Source: Rhodobacter sp.
GTDB lineage: Bacteria; Pseudomonadota; Alphaproteobacteria; Rhodobacterales; Rhodobacteraceae
Direction: 5' to 3'
NCBI GenBank assembly: GCA_027484985.1
Contig: JAIXRW010000049.1
Span: 1 to 64,000, forward strand
Length of the DNA: 64,000 nucleotides
Positions 6,313-15,004 of the stretch are shown here, in pieces. How positions within the stretch are numbered: position 1 is the stretch's first letter; every line of letters starts with the position of its first letter. The notes beneath the pieces are model-generated. The model was not told the DNA's origin. It was given only the letters and a program-made list of their open reading frames with translations, and ran no database searches. Position numbers and translations under genes: made by a program.

Positions 6313-9090
6313 TCAGCGGCCCAGCGACCACCAGCCCTTTTTGCGCGGCTTGTCGGGGTCTTCGGCCCTGGCAGGCTCGGCCACCACCACCACCGGCGCG
6401 GCGGCGGGCGCGGGTTCGGCAACCGCCTCTGGCGTGGCAGGCGCGGCCACCACCTCGGGCGCTGCTTCCGTGACCGGCTCGGGCACCGCCTCGGCCGCCT
6501 TGGCCTTGCTGCTGCGCGACCGGCTGGCCGGCTTTTTGACCGCTTCTGCCGCCTCGCCCCCGGCCGCATCACCCACGGCCGCCTTGGCCTTGGATGTCCG
6601 CGTGCTTGTTTTCTTCACCGGCTTTTCCGCCTCGGGCGCGGCTTCGGCCACCGCTTCGGCCACCGCTTCTGCAACCGGCGCCTCGGCCTTCTTGGCCTTG
6701 GCCCCGCCGCGCGTCCGCGTCAGCTTCTTCGGCGCTTCGGCAACCGGCTCGGCCAGGGCAGGCTCGGCCACGGCCTCGGGCGCCGCCGCGTCACCGCTAT
6801 CGTCGTCCGCGCCGTCATCCTCGCCGTCATCCTCGCCATCGGCATCGTCACCGGCGGCATCCGCGCCCTGCGCATCCGCCCCCGTGCCATTGCCCGGACC
6901 CTTGCGCCGACGGCGCCGACGGCGCTTTTTCTTGCCGTTGCCGGTGCCATTGGCCGCCGCCTCGCCGCGCGGGGTTTCCGCCTTGGCTTCGGCCTCGCCC
7001 TCGACCTCCTCGATCTCGGCCTCTTCGGCCTCGTCGATCTCGTCCAGCGGCAGGTCTTCGTCCTCGTATTCGTCCACGGCCGCGCCCATCAGGCCGGCAT
7101 GGCCCGAAATCACCGTCGAAGGTTCGGGCACCACGCGCGTCGCGGTCTTGAACTTCTCGATCACATAATCGGGGCTCACCAGCGCGGGGTCGCATTCGAT
7201 CCGCACGCTCATGCCATAGCGCGCCTCGATCAGCGCCACATGTTCCCGCTTCTGGTTGATCAGGAAATTCACGATCCCGATCGGCGCCTTCAGCAGCACC
7301 TCTTTGGAACGCTTGCGCGTGCCTTCCTCTTCCAGCGCGCGCAGAACCTGCAAGCCAAGGCTGTCATCCGACCGGATCAGCCCCGTGCCATGGCAATGAC
7401 TGCACGGCTGGGTGGTGCTTTCCAGCATCCCCGGACGCAGGCGCTGGCGGCTCATCTCCATCAGGCCAAAGCCCGAGATGCGCCCCACCTGAATCCGCGC
7501 GCGGTCGGTTTTCAGCTTGTCCTTCAACCGCTTCTCGACCGCCGCGTTATTCCGCCGCTCTTCCATGTCGATGAAGTCGATCACGATCAACCCGGCAAGG
7601 TCGCGCAGACGCAACTGCCGCGCCACTTCCTCGGCCGCTTCAAGGTTGGTCTTGAGCGCGGTTTCCTCGATCGACCCTTCCTTCGTGGCCCTCCCCGAGT
7701 TCACGTCGATCGCCACCAGCGCCTCGGTGATCCCGATGACGATATAGCCACCCGATTTCAGCTGCACGACAGGGTTGAACATGCCGCCCAGATAGCTTTC
7801 GACCTGAAAGCGCGCGAAGAGCGGCATCGCCTCGTCATAGCGTTTCACCAGCCGCGCATGGCTGGGCATGATCATCCGCATGAAATCCTTGGCGGTGCGA
7901 TAGCCCGCTTCGCCCTCGACCAGAATCTCGTCGATCTCGCGGCTGTAAAGATCGCGGATCGAGCGTTTGATCAGGTTGCCTTCCTCGTAAATCGCCGCCG
8001 GAGCGATCGATTTCAGCGTCAGCTCGCGGATCTGCTCCCACAGGCGCATCAGATATTCGTAATCGCGCTTGATCTCGGCCTTGGTGCGCTTGGCGCCCGC
8101 CGTGCGGATGATCAGACCGGCGCCTTCCGGCACCTCGATCTCTTGCGCGATTTCCTTGAGCTTCTTGCGGTCGGCAGCCTGCGTGATCTTGCGGGAAATC
8201 CCGCCGCCCCGCGCCGTGTTGGGCATCAGCACGCAATAGCGGCCCGCCAGCGACAGATAGGTGGTCAGCGCAGCCCCCTTGTTGCCGCGCTCTTCCTTGA
8301 CCACCTGCACCAGCATGATCTGCCGGACCTTGACCACTTCCTGAATCTTGTAGCGCCGTGCGCGCGGTCTGCGCGGGGCACTTATTTCCTCGGCCACATC
8401 CTCTTCGGCGATCGATTCGATCTCGTCATCGGTGTCGCTGGCATGGTCCATGGCGCGATAGGGCGCGGGCGCGGCGTCGCCATTGCCCTCGCCATGGTCA
8501 TGCGCGTGGTCGTGGTCATGGCCGTGATCGTGGCCATGGCTGTGGTCATGCCCATGGTCGTGGCCATGATCCTGGCCGTGGTCATGCCCATGATCATGGC
8601 CCTGCCCTTCGGCCTGACCGTGATCTTGCGCCGCCTCAACGCCTGCCGGCTCGACCAGCGCATCGGCACCGGTCTCGTCGCCCAGATCGACAACATCCAT
8701 GCCGCCGATCTCGGCCGATTTCACCGCATCGCGGCGCTGGCCTTCGGGGCGCGGGCGTGGCTTGCGGCTGCGGCGGTTGTCCTCTTCCTCCTCGGCCCGG
8801 TTCAGCGCCCGCTCTTCCTCAAGCAGGGCTTTGCGGTCCGCGACCGGAATCTGGTAATAATCCGGATGAATCTCCGCAAAGGCAAGGAAACCGTGCCGGT
8901 TCCCGCCGTAATCGACGAACGCCGCCTGAAGCGACGGTTCGACCCGCGTTACCTTTGCAAGGTAGATGTTTCCGGCGAGTTGCCGTTTGTTGACAGTCTC
9001 AAAGTCGAATTCCTCAACCTTGTTTCCGTCCACCACCACAACGCGGGTCTCTTCCGCATGGGTGGCATCGATCAGCATTTTCTTGGCCAT
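6313..9090 (-). CDS. rne: Ribonuclease E with histidine-rich S1 insertion
   Basis: This is an essential endoribonuclease for mRNA decay and rRNA/tRNA processing, 925 residues from the ATG at 9090 (family start MAKKMLIDATHAEETRVVV). The catalytic aspartates are visible in VAIDVNSGR (about 462) and VIDFIDME (about 505), and the zinc-link CxxC in QPCSHCHG at about 563-566. The S1 domain is split by an insertion typical of alphaproteobacteria. Here the insertion contains 17 histidines within 35 residues (about 165-199, repeats of H-D-H-G), which is unusual. The C-terminal third is a low-complexity acidic and Ala/Lys-rich scaffold ending in the conserved tail KPRKKGWWSLGR. An open frame reaches further upstream but does not look coding. 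Confidence 0.97.
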   Translation of the reverse strand: MAKKMLIDATHAEETRVVVVDGNKVEEFDFETVNKRQLAGNIYLAKVTRVEPSLQAAFVDYGGNRHGFLAFAEIHPDYYQIPVADRKALLEEERALNRAEEEEDNRRSRKPRPRPEGQRRDAVKSAEIGGMDVVDLGDETGADALVEPAGVEAAQDHGQAEGQGHDHGHDHGQDHGHDHGHDHSHGHDHGHDHDHAHDHGEGNGDAAPAPYRAMDHASDTDDEIESIAEEDVAEEISAPRRPRARRYKIQEVVKVRQIMLVQVVKEERGNKGAALTTYLSLAGRYCVLMPNTARGGGISRKITQAADRKKLKEIAQEIEVPEGAGLIIRTAGAKRTKAEIKRDYEYLMRLWEQIRELTLKSIAPAAIYEEGNLIKRSIRDLYSREIDEILVEGEAGYRTAKDFMRMIMPSHARLVKRYDEAMPLFARFQVESYLGGMFNPVVQLKSGGYIVIGITEALVAIDVNSGRATKEGSIEETALKTNLEAAEEVARQLRLRDLAGLIVIDFIDMEERRNNAAVEKRLKDKLKTDRARIQVGRISGFGLMEMSRQRLRPGMLESTTQPCSHCHGTGLIRSDDSLGLQVLRALEEEGTRKRSKEVLLKAPIGIVNFLINQKREHVALIEARYGMSVRIECDPALVSPDYVIEKFKTATRVVPEPSTVISGHAGLMGAAVDEYEDEDLPLDEIDEAEEAEIEEVEGEAEAKAETPRGEAAANGTGNGKKKRRRRRRRKGPGNGTGADAQGADAAGDDADGEDDGEDDGADDDSGDAAAPEAVAEPALAEPVAEAPKKLTRTRGGAKAKKAEAPVAEAVAEAVAEAAPEAEKPVKKTSTRTSKAKAAVGDAAGGEAAEAVKKPASRSRSSKAKAAEAVPEPVTEAAPEVVAAPATPEAVAEPAPAAAPVVVVAEPARAEDPDKPRKKGWWSLGR

Positions 9091-9500
9091 GGTGTTCCAA
9101 TGCGCCCCGCGCCAACGGTGGCGGCCCCGCCAGGGGTCCGTCATCGGCAGGGAAAGGGCGGCTTGTTCGGGCGAGGCGGCGCAGGGCGACAAAGCCGGGG
9201 GCCCTGCCCGGTGGGCAGCCCTCCCGCTTCGCCATCATAATCGCACGCGCCATCGCGGTTCTCTCTGGAACCCCTTTCGGGGCCCCGCTGACAAAAGCCC
9301 GCTTCCGTCAAAGACTTGGCCGGGCAAACTGACGACCTTCCGGCCGATCCGACTGCCCCCCCGCGGCGCGTGATGCGCGCCCTGCATCGGGGCAGAGAAT
9401 TCTACTGCGGGGTGTAACCCGCGTTCGCCAACCCTAGCGGGAAAGCGGCGGCAAAGACAATGGGCGATTTAACGGATGTAACGGCAGCGCGACCCGCGGC
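9091..9500. other. rne upstream region
   Basis: About 410 bp without a convincing gene. Because rne is transcribed leftward from 9090, this should hold its promoter and a long leader; RNase E is autoregulated through its leader in enterobacteria, and a long leader here would be compatible with that. Several small GC hairpins are visible, for example around 9266-9285, but no clear promoter boxes were identified. Confidence 0.4.
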
Positions 9501-9665
9501 GCGTTTTCTGACACAGAAAACGCGGCGGAATTTGACGCAAATTCCGCGCACCGCCTGCCACCGATTTTTGCGTCAAAAATCGTCGCGAAATCTGCGCCAG
9601 ATTTCGCCCCGCTCCGCGCCAAATTCCTTCAAAAGGAATTTGCCAAAGGTTTTCAGAAAACCTTT
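9501..9665. repeat. Hairpin array, copy 2 (modules A-B-C-D-E-F)
   Basis: Six consecutive palindromes. A 9501-9523 (GCGTTTTCTG stem), B 9525-9547 (core GGAATTTGACGCAAATTCC), C 9562-9582 (CGATTTTTG stem, loop CGT), D 9586-9606 (identical to D of copy 1), E 9621-9641 (AAATTCCTT stem, loop CAA), F 9645-9665 (AAAGGTTTT stem, loop CAG). Stems are 9-10 bp and all loops are three bases. It lies just after the dctD stop (9673, minus strand) and far upstream of rne. Confidence 0.85.
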
Positions 9666-9672
9666 GCCCCCC

Positions 9673-11001
9673 TCAGACGTAATCCCCGCGGCTCAACCCG
9701 TACTTCGCCATCTTCTCGTTCAGCGTCCGGCGCGGCAGGCACAGTTCGTCCATCACCGCAACGATACTGCCCTTGTGCCGCCGCATCGTATTGTCGATCA
9801 GCATCCGCTCAAAGGCTTCCACATATTCCTTCAGCGGCTTGCCCTCGGTGGTCATCGCAGGCCCCGTCGCCTCGTTATCGGCCATCAGCAGGCTCGCGAT
9901 CGACCCCGATCCCCGCCGGTTCTGCAACACCGCCCGCTCGGCAATGTTGACCAGCTGGCGCACATTCCCCGGCCAGGGCGCCTGCAACAGTTGCGCCGCC
10001 TCCTGCGCCGTCACCTGCGGCGCGTCGCAGCCATATTCTTCCGCGAACTGCTCGGACATGCGGGTGAACAGCGTCAGGATATCCTCGCCCCGCACCCGCA
10101 ACGGCGGGCACAGGATCGTCATCGCGCCCAGCCGGTAATAAAGGTCCGACCGCAGCACATCCTCCAGCGTCTTGTCGGGCGCATGTTCGTTGCAGATGGC
10201 GATGATCCGCGTCTCGGGCGGCATGCCCTGCTCGTTGATCAGCGCAAGCAGCCGCGCCTGCATCGGCTGGCTCATCGCCTCGATATCCTCAAGGCACAGC
10301 GTCCCGCCCCGCGCCTCTTCCACCAGCGGAATGGTCCCCTCTTCCGAAGGCCCGAACAGCTTGGCCACCAACTGGTCCTCGGTCCATGCCGCGCAGGAAA
10401 TGGTGACGAATTTCTTCGCCGCCCGCGGCCCCACCGCATGCAGCGCATGCGCGACCAGCGTCTTGCCCGTGCCCGTCTCGCCATCGATCAGCACATGACT
10501 GTCCGCTTGCCCCAGGTCGAGGATATCCTCGCGCAGCCGCTCCATCGCGGGCGACCCGCCGATCAGCTTTTTCATCAGCACCGACCCGTCCGACAACTCC
10601 TTGCGAAGCGCGCGGTTGTCCAGCGTCAGCCGCCGCGTCTGGGTGGCCTTCTTGGCAAGTTCGGTCATCCGGTCGGGGTTGAACGGCTTTTCCAGAAAAT
10701 CGAACGCCCCCACCCGCATCGCTTCCACCGCCATCGGCACATCGCCATGCCCGGTGATCAGTATGACCGGCAACCCCGAATCCATGCTCATCAGACGCTT
10801 GAGAAACGCCATCCCGTCCATGCCCGGCATCTTGATGTCACTGACCACCACGCCGGGAAATTCCGGCCCGATCCCCTTTAGCGCATCCTCGGCGCTGGCA
10901 TAGGTCTCGGTATCGAACCCCGACAGCGCCAGCCACTGGCTGATCGACTGGCGCATATCCGCCTCGTCATCGACGATCGCCACCTTCATCGCACGGGCCA
11001 T
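9673..11001 (-). CDS. dctD: DctD-type response regulator lacking the GAFTGA motif
   Basis: This two-component regulator, partner of the DctB kinase encoded just upstream, is expected to control C4-dicarboxylate uptake. It has 442 residues: a receiver domain with phospho-acceptor D55 (VVSDIKMPGMDG), an AAA+ domain with Walker A GETGTGKT at 174-181, and a C-terminal Fis-type helix-turn-helix. The AAA+ domain is odd: the loop that should hold GAFTGA is shortened between KLFG (214-217) and GGTLCLEDIE (232-241), and Walker B reads LEDI instead of LDEI. GAFTGA contacts sigma-54, so this protein may not activate sigma-54 promoters, as known for Rhodobacter capsulatus NtrC. A second possible ATG is at 10989. 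No TRAP or DctA transporter is adjacent. Confidence 0.9.
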   Translation of the reverse strand: MARAMKVAIVDDEADMRQSISQWLALSGFDTETYASAEDALKGIGPEFPGVVVSDIKMPGMDGMAFLKRLMSMDSGLPVILITGHGDVPMAVEAMRVGAFDFLEKPFNPDRMTELAKKATQTRRLTLDNRALRKELSDGSVLMKKLIGGSPAMERLREDILDLGQADSHVLIDGETGTGKTLVAHALHAVGPRAAKKFVTISCAAWTEDQLVAKLFGPSEEGTIPLVEEARGGTLCLEDIEAMSQPMQARLLALINEQGMPPETRIIAICNEHAPDKTLEDVLRSDLYYRLGAMTILCPPLRVRGEDILTLFTRMSEQFAEEYGCDAPQVTAQEAAQLLQAPWPGNVRQLVNIAERAVLQNRRGSGSIASLLMADNEATGPAMTTEGKPLKEYVEAFERMLIDNTMRRHKGSIVAVMDELCLPRRTLNEKMAKYGLSRGDYV

Positions 11002-11018
11002 TCAGCACCTCATTCTCT

Positions 11019-12794
11019 TCATTCTGCTGCTTCGATTTCCGGGGCCATCAACGGCAACTGCATCTCGAACACCGCGCCGCCCGTCTCGGACCCGCCCTTC
11101 TCGGCATTCCGCGCCGTCAGCCGCCCGCCCAGATCGGTCACGATCCCCGAACTGATCGCCAGCCCCAGCCCTACCCCCTCGCCGGGTTTCTTGGTGGTGT
11201 AGAACGGCTCGAACAGGTTATCGAGGTCGGCAATCCCGTGGCCATTGTCGCGCACCGTCAGCATCGCCACCTCGCCCGCCGACAGGATCAGGTCGATGCG
11301 CGGCTCGGCCACCTCGCGCGTCGCATCCAGCGCATTGCGCAGCAGGTTGATGATCACCTGCTCCAGCCGGATACGGTCGGCCAGCACCATCACCGGCTGG
11401 CGCGGCAGCGTGCGGGTGATCCGCACCACCCGCAGCTTCAACTGCGGCTCCATCATCGACAGCGCCGATGACAGCGCCTGCCGCAGATCGACCGGCTCAA
11501 AGGCCTCGCCCCCCTTGCGGGCATAGCTCTTCAACTGCCGCGTGATCGCCCCCATCCGCTCGATCAGATCGTCGATCCGCTGGAACGAACTCAACGCCTC
11601 CTCGGGGCGCTTCCTCTGCAACAGCAGCCGCGCCCCGGCCAGATAGGTTTTCATCGCGGCCAGGGGCTGGTTCAACTCATGGCTCACCGCCGCCGACATC
11701 TCGCCCAAAGCGGCCAGCTTCGATGATTGCGCCAGCGTCAGCTCGGCCACTTCCAGATCCTTCTGCACCTTCTCGCGTTCCGCGATCTCGCGTTGCAAGC
11801 GCGCATTCAGCAGGCGCAGTTCCGCCGATTCCCGCTGAAAGCTGATCGACTGTGACCACGCCTTGCGCGACAGCGCGTAAAACGCCGCCGCCATCAGAAT
11901 GGCGAACCCCATGATCTCAAGCGCCAGAATGCCGTTCACCCGCTCGCGCACCGAATCATAGGCGGTAAAGGTCATCATCTTCCAGCCGCGGAACGGCACC
12001 CGCGCTTCGGTCTTCATCACCGCCTCGCCACGCACATAGGCATCGGGCGGGTTCTGCGCCCAGTCGGCCGTGGCCTGCAAGGCGCGCCCCAGCGCATTGC
12101 CCGCATCCTTGACCGCCAGCGCATCGGCCACCGCCAGCCCGCGCCAGCGCGGCTCTGTCGCAAGGATCACCGTCCCCTCGCTATCGGTCACCAGAACCGC
12201 ATCCTGCAAGCCCGACCATGCGCGCTCGTATTTCATCAGATCGACCGCCACGATGATCACGCCCGCAGGCTTGCCATCCACCAGAACCGACCGCGAATAG
12301 GTGAAATCATAGGCCCCGCCCTCGCGCGCCTGCGCGGTAAAGACCGTATCCTGCGTGCGCTGGGCATCGACGAAATAGGCAAAAGACCGGTGATTGGTGC
12401 CCAGAAGGTTGCGGTTGGTCGCCCCCACCGCCCGCCCCGCCGCATCCAAAAGCATGATCGAGGCCACCCCGATCTCGGCCTGCACGCGGATCAGCTTTTG
12501 CGACGTGCCCGAAAAATTCCCCGACCGCAGCGCATCGGCCAGCGCCGGATCGCCCGCCAGCAGCAGCGGCACCACGCTCGTGCGCTGCAATTCGGAAACC
12601 ATATTGCCCGAATACAGCGCCAGCCGCAGTTCGGCGCGGTTGCGCGTCGATTCGGTAAAGCGTTCCGAAAGCCAGCGGTTGGTAACCAGCACCACGCCCG
12701 CGGCGAACAGCACCAGGATCACCACCGCCAGTTTCACGCGCCACGAAAACGTGCGCGCGGGTGCGGCCTCGTCATGGGTATCGGCGTCCTGCAT
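11019..12794 (-). CDS. dctB: DctB-type sensor histidine kinase
   Basis: This membrane sensor kinase of 591 residues probably responds to C4-dicarboxylates and phosphorylates DctD. The N-terminal transmembrane helix is at about 20-40, followed by a periplasmic double-PAS-like (dCache) sensor up to about 290 and a second membrane helix near 300. A coiled coil leads to the dimerisation domain with the H-box SAAVSHELNQPLAAMKTY, then the ATPase domain with N-box (INLLRNALDA), G1 (DNGHGI) and G2 (GVGLGLAIS). It precedes dctD by 17 bp in one operon. The family is clear; the ligand is inferred from the DctBD pairing. Confidence 0.9.
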   Translation of the reverse strand: MQDADTHDEAAPARTFSWRVKLAVVILVLFAAGVVLVTNRWLSERFTESTRNRAELRLALYSGNMVSELQRTSVVPLLLAGDPALADALRSGNFSGTSQKLIRVQAEIGVASIMLLDAAGRAVGATNRNLLGTNHRSFAYFVDAQRTQDTVFTAQAREGGAYDFTYSRSVLVDGKPAGVIIVAVDLMKYERAWSGLQDAVLVTDSEGTVILATEPRWRGLAVADALAVKDAGNALGRALQATADWAQNPPDAYVRGEAVMKTEARVPFRGWKMMTFTAYDSVRERVNGILALEIMGFAILMAAAFYALSRKAWSQSISFQRESAELRLLNARLQREIAEREKVQKDLEVAELTLAQSSKLAALGEMSAAVSHELNQPLAAMKTYLAGARLLLQRKRPEEALSSFQRIDDLIERMGAITRQLKSYARKGGEAFEPVDLRQALSSALSMMEPQLKLRVVRITRTLPRQPVMVLADRIRLEQVIINLLRNALDATREVAEPRIDLILSAGEVAMLTVRDNGHGIADLDNLFEPFYTTKKPGEGVGLGLAISSGIVTDLGGRLTARNAEKGGSETGGAVFEMQLPLMAPEIEAAE

Positions 12795-12851
12795 GGGCCC
12801 TATCTAGGCGCAGGCCCCGCCCCGCTTCAAGCCACCGCCTGAAACCCGCCC

Positions 12852-13520
12852 TCAGACAAGCGCCATCCCGCCCAGCAGCGATGCAAACAGCGCCGCCCCG
12901 TCCGTGCCGCCCGTTGCAGGGTCCACCACCCGCTCGGGATGGGGCATCATGCCCAGCACGCGGCGGTTCTCCGACAGGACGCCCGCAATATCGGCCACCG
13001 ATCCATTGGGATTGGCCGCATAGGTGAATGCGATGCGATCCTGATCCTGCAAGGCGCGCAGCCCTTCGGCATCAATCGTAAAGTTCCCGTCATGATGCGC
13101 CACGGGCACCGAAATCGCCGCCCCCTTGGCGTAAGCGGCGGTAAAGGCGCTGTCGGTCGTGGCCACCTTCAGCGTCAGCATCTTGCAGATGAATTTCAGC
13201 CCCGCATTGCGCATCAGCGCCCCGGGCAAAAGCCCCATCTCGGTCAGCACCTGAAACCCGTTGCAGACCCCCAGCACATAGCCGCCCCGCCCCGCATGGG
13301 CCTTGACCGCCGCCCCGATGGGCGACTGCGCGGCAATCGCCCCGCAGCGCAGATAGTCGCCAAAGGAAAATCCCCCCGGCACCCCCACCACATCCACCCC
13401 GGCAGGCAGCGTGCTGTCCTTGTGCCAGACCCGCACCACCTCGAACCCCGCGCGTGCGAAGCCGATGGCAAGGTCGCGGTCGCAATTCGACCCCGGAAAG
13501 GTGACGACAGCGGCTTTCAT
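12852..13520 (-). CDS. purQ: Phosphoribosylformylglycinamidine synthase subunit PurQ
   Basis: This is the glutaminase subunit of FGAM synthase in purine biosynthesis. It delivers ammonia from glutamine to PurL in the PurLQS complex. The 222 residues form a class I amidotransferase: start MKAAVVTFPGSNCDRD, the nucleophile cysteine in LGVCNGFQVLTEMG, and the His/Glu pair in MMPHPERVVDP. The start at 13520 gives the universal family N-terminus although the frame is open upstream. purS and purC, common neighbours, are not adjacent here. Confidence 0.96.
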   Translation of the reverse strand: MKAAVVTFPGSNCDRDLAIGFARAGFEVVRVWHKDSTLPAGVDVVGVPGGFSFGDYLRCGAIAAQSPIGAAVKAHAGRGGYVLGVCNGFQVLTEMGLLPGALMRNAGLKFICKMLTLKVATTDSAFTAAYAKGAAISVPVAHHDGNFTIDAEGLRALQDQDRIAFTYAANPNGSVADIAGVLSENRRVLGMMPHPERVVDPATGGTDGAALFASLLGGMALV

Positions 13521-13909
13521 GGGCGCTCCTCCATAGGTCGGCCATAGGTCGGAATGGCGCCCCCTTAGCGCAAAGCGCCCGCCGCATCCAGCCGGAAACC
13601 GCCCCGCCCGCCCGCCGTCACACGGGGCCCGATAGACCCAAAGGCCGGGCCGCATCGCACCCCGCCGCAAAAACCCGCACCCACCCTCCGCCCAGCCACC
13701 GCCCTGCCCCAACACACATCCGGGCCAGGACAAAACCCACAGCCCGCTAAATGCAGCCCCCCCGCGCCCCCCCCCTTTGCGCTACAGGCGAAAGCGAAAC
13801 CCTTCCCCCCTTTCACACTTGTCCAAATATCCTCGGGGGGTGCGGGGGGCAGACGGCCCCCCGCCCGCGGCATCAGGCAGAAATACCCCCGGTCCCATGG
13901 CGCCCCGCG
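13521..13909. other. Intergenic stretch upstream of purQ
   Basis: About 390 bp containing copy c of the hairpin + GAGGATATTTG element (13806-13862) just after the regulator gene. The remainder, 13521-13800, is very GC-rich and should hold the purQ promoter; no gene or clear promoter boxes were seen. Confidence 0.4.
13806..13862 (-). repeat. GC hairpin + GAGGATATTTG element, copy c
   Basis: On the minus strand a GGGGGGC/GCCCCCC stem (13844-13862) precedes CCCCCCGAGGATATTTGGAC and then AAGTGTGAAAG. It begins about 48 bp after the stop of the GlxA-type regulator gene, co-directional with it. Confidence 0.8.
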
Positions 13910-14920
13910 TCAGCCGCTCCGCACCCGCCGCGCCTTGACCGGGGCCGCCCCGTATCTTTGCCGGAACGCCTTTGAAAATGTGTTCACCGTCTGGAACCCG
14001 CAGGCATAGGCCACCGCCGACACGCCCATATCCGTCTCCGACAGCAACCCCCGCGCCCGTTCCAGCCGCAGCCCCGTCAGGTACTGCTTGGGGCTTACCC
14101 CCACATGCCGCTCGAACAGCCGTTCGATCTGGCGGCGCGACACGCCCAGTTCTTCGGCCAGCGCCACAAGATCGACCTCGCCGGTGATATTGGCCTCGAA
14201 GGCCTCGATCACCGCCACCAGCACGGGGTTCCTGATCCCGATCGTCGATGACACCGACATCCGCTGCCGCAGATGCGCCGGCCGCTGCTGGCCATGCAGG
14301 CACATCCGCAGCACCGCATCGGCCAGCTTGCCGCCGAAATTCCGCGCGATGATCTCGATGAACAGGTCCGTCGCCGCAGCCCCCCCGGCACAGGTCAGGA
14401 TGCGGTCGTCGATGCAATACAACTGTTCGACCGGCGCCAGCTTCGGAAAGGTCTGGGCAAAGGGCGGCAGGTTCTCCCAATGAAGCGTGAACTGCCGCCC
14501 CTCCAGTATCCCCGCCCGCGCCAGCGCATAGGCCCCCGTGCACAGCCCCCCCACCGTGCGCCCCTTGCGCCATTCCGCCCGCAGAAAATCGGCCACCCGC
14601 TTTGACGCGCTCTTTTCCGGCTCGACCCCCGCGCAGACAAAGACCATCGCCTTGCCCTGCGGCTCGCCAAGGGCGCGGTCCACATTCACCTCAAGCCCGT
14701 TCGAACAGCGCACCGGCCCGCCGGCTTCCGACATCACCTCCCATTCGAACAGCGCCTGCCCCGACAACTGGTTGGCAATCCGCAACGGCTCGATGGCCGA
14801 CGAAAAGGCGATCAGGCTGAAATCGGGCAGCAGCACAAAGGCCAGCCGCAGCGGCTCGGCCACCCGCGCCACCGGCACATGCGCCACCCCCTTGGGAACA
14901 AAATCCTCCGAGACCTTCAT
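13910..14920 (-). CDS. GlxA/AraC-family transcriptional regulator
   Basis: The 336-residue protein joins an N-terminal DJ-1/PfpI-like amidotransferase-fold domain (the nucleophile-elbow region reads VGGLCTGAYALARAGIL, residues about 118-135) to a C-terminal AraC-type double helix-turn-helix (second helix pair around YACGFQTVNTFSKAFRQRYGAAP). This is the layout of regulators such as GbdR and CdhR, which sense quaternary amines, but the ligand here is unknown. A GTG start at 14968 is possible; the ATG at 14920 fits the family better. It lies beside, but not clearly within, the inositol cluster, on the same strand as the aldolase gene and 85 bp after it. Confidence 0.88.
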   Translation of the reverse strand: MKVSEDFVPKGVAHVPVARVAEPLRLAFVLLPDFSLIAFSSAIEPLRIANQLSGQALFEWEVMSEAGGPVRCSNGLEVNVDRALGEPQGKAMVFVCAGVEPEKSASKRVADFLRAEWRKGRTVGGLCTGAYALARAGILEGRQFTLHWENLPPFAQTFPKLAPVEQLYCIDDRILTCAGGAAATDLFIEIIARNFGGKLADAVLRMCLHGQQRPAHLRQRMSVSSTIGIRNPVLVAVIEAFEANITGEVDLVALAEELGVSRRQIERLFERHVGVSPKQYLTGLRLERARGLLSETDMGVSAVAYACGFQTVNTFSKAFRQRYGAAPVKARRVRSG

Positions 14921-15004
14921 GCCGCGCCCCGTTCCGGAAAATGAACAGACCGTTAAGCCTGCGTTCACCGCGTCTGCATCATCTGTGCATGCCGGAATCG
15001 CCGC

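Noticed and set aside
7099-9240. 713-codon open frame on the plus strand opposite rne
   Set aside because: It is fully antisense to a well-supported rne gene. Its product is noise-like, and such frames arise from GC-biased third positions.
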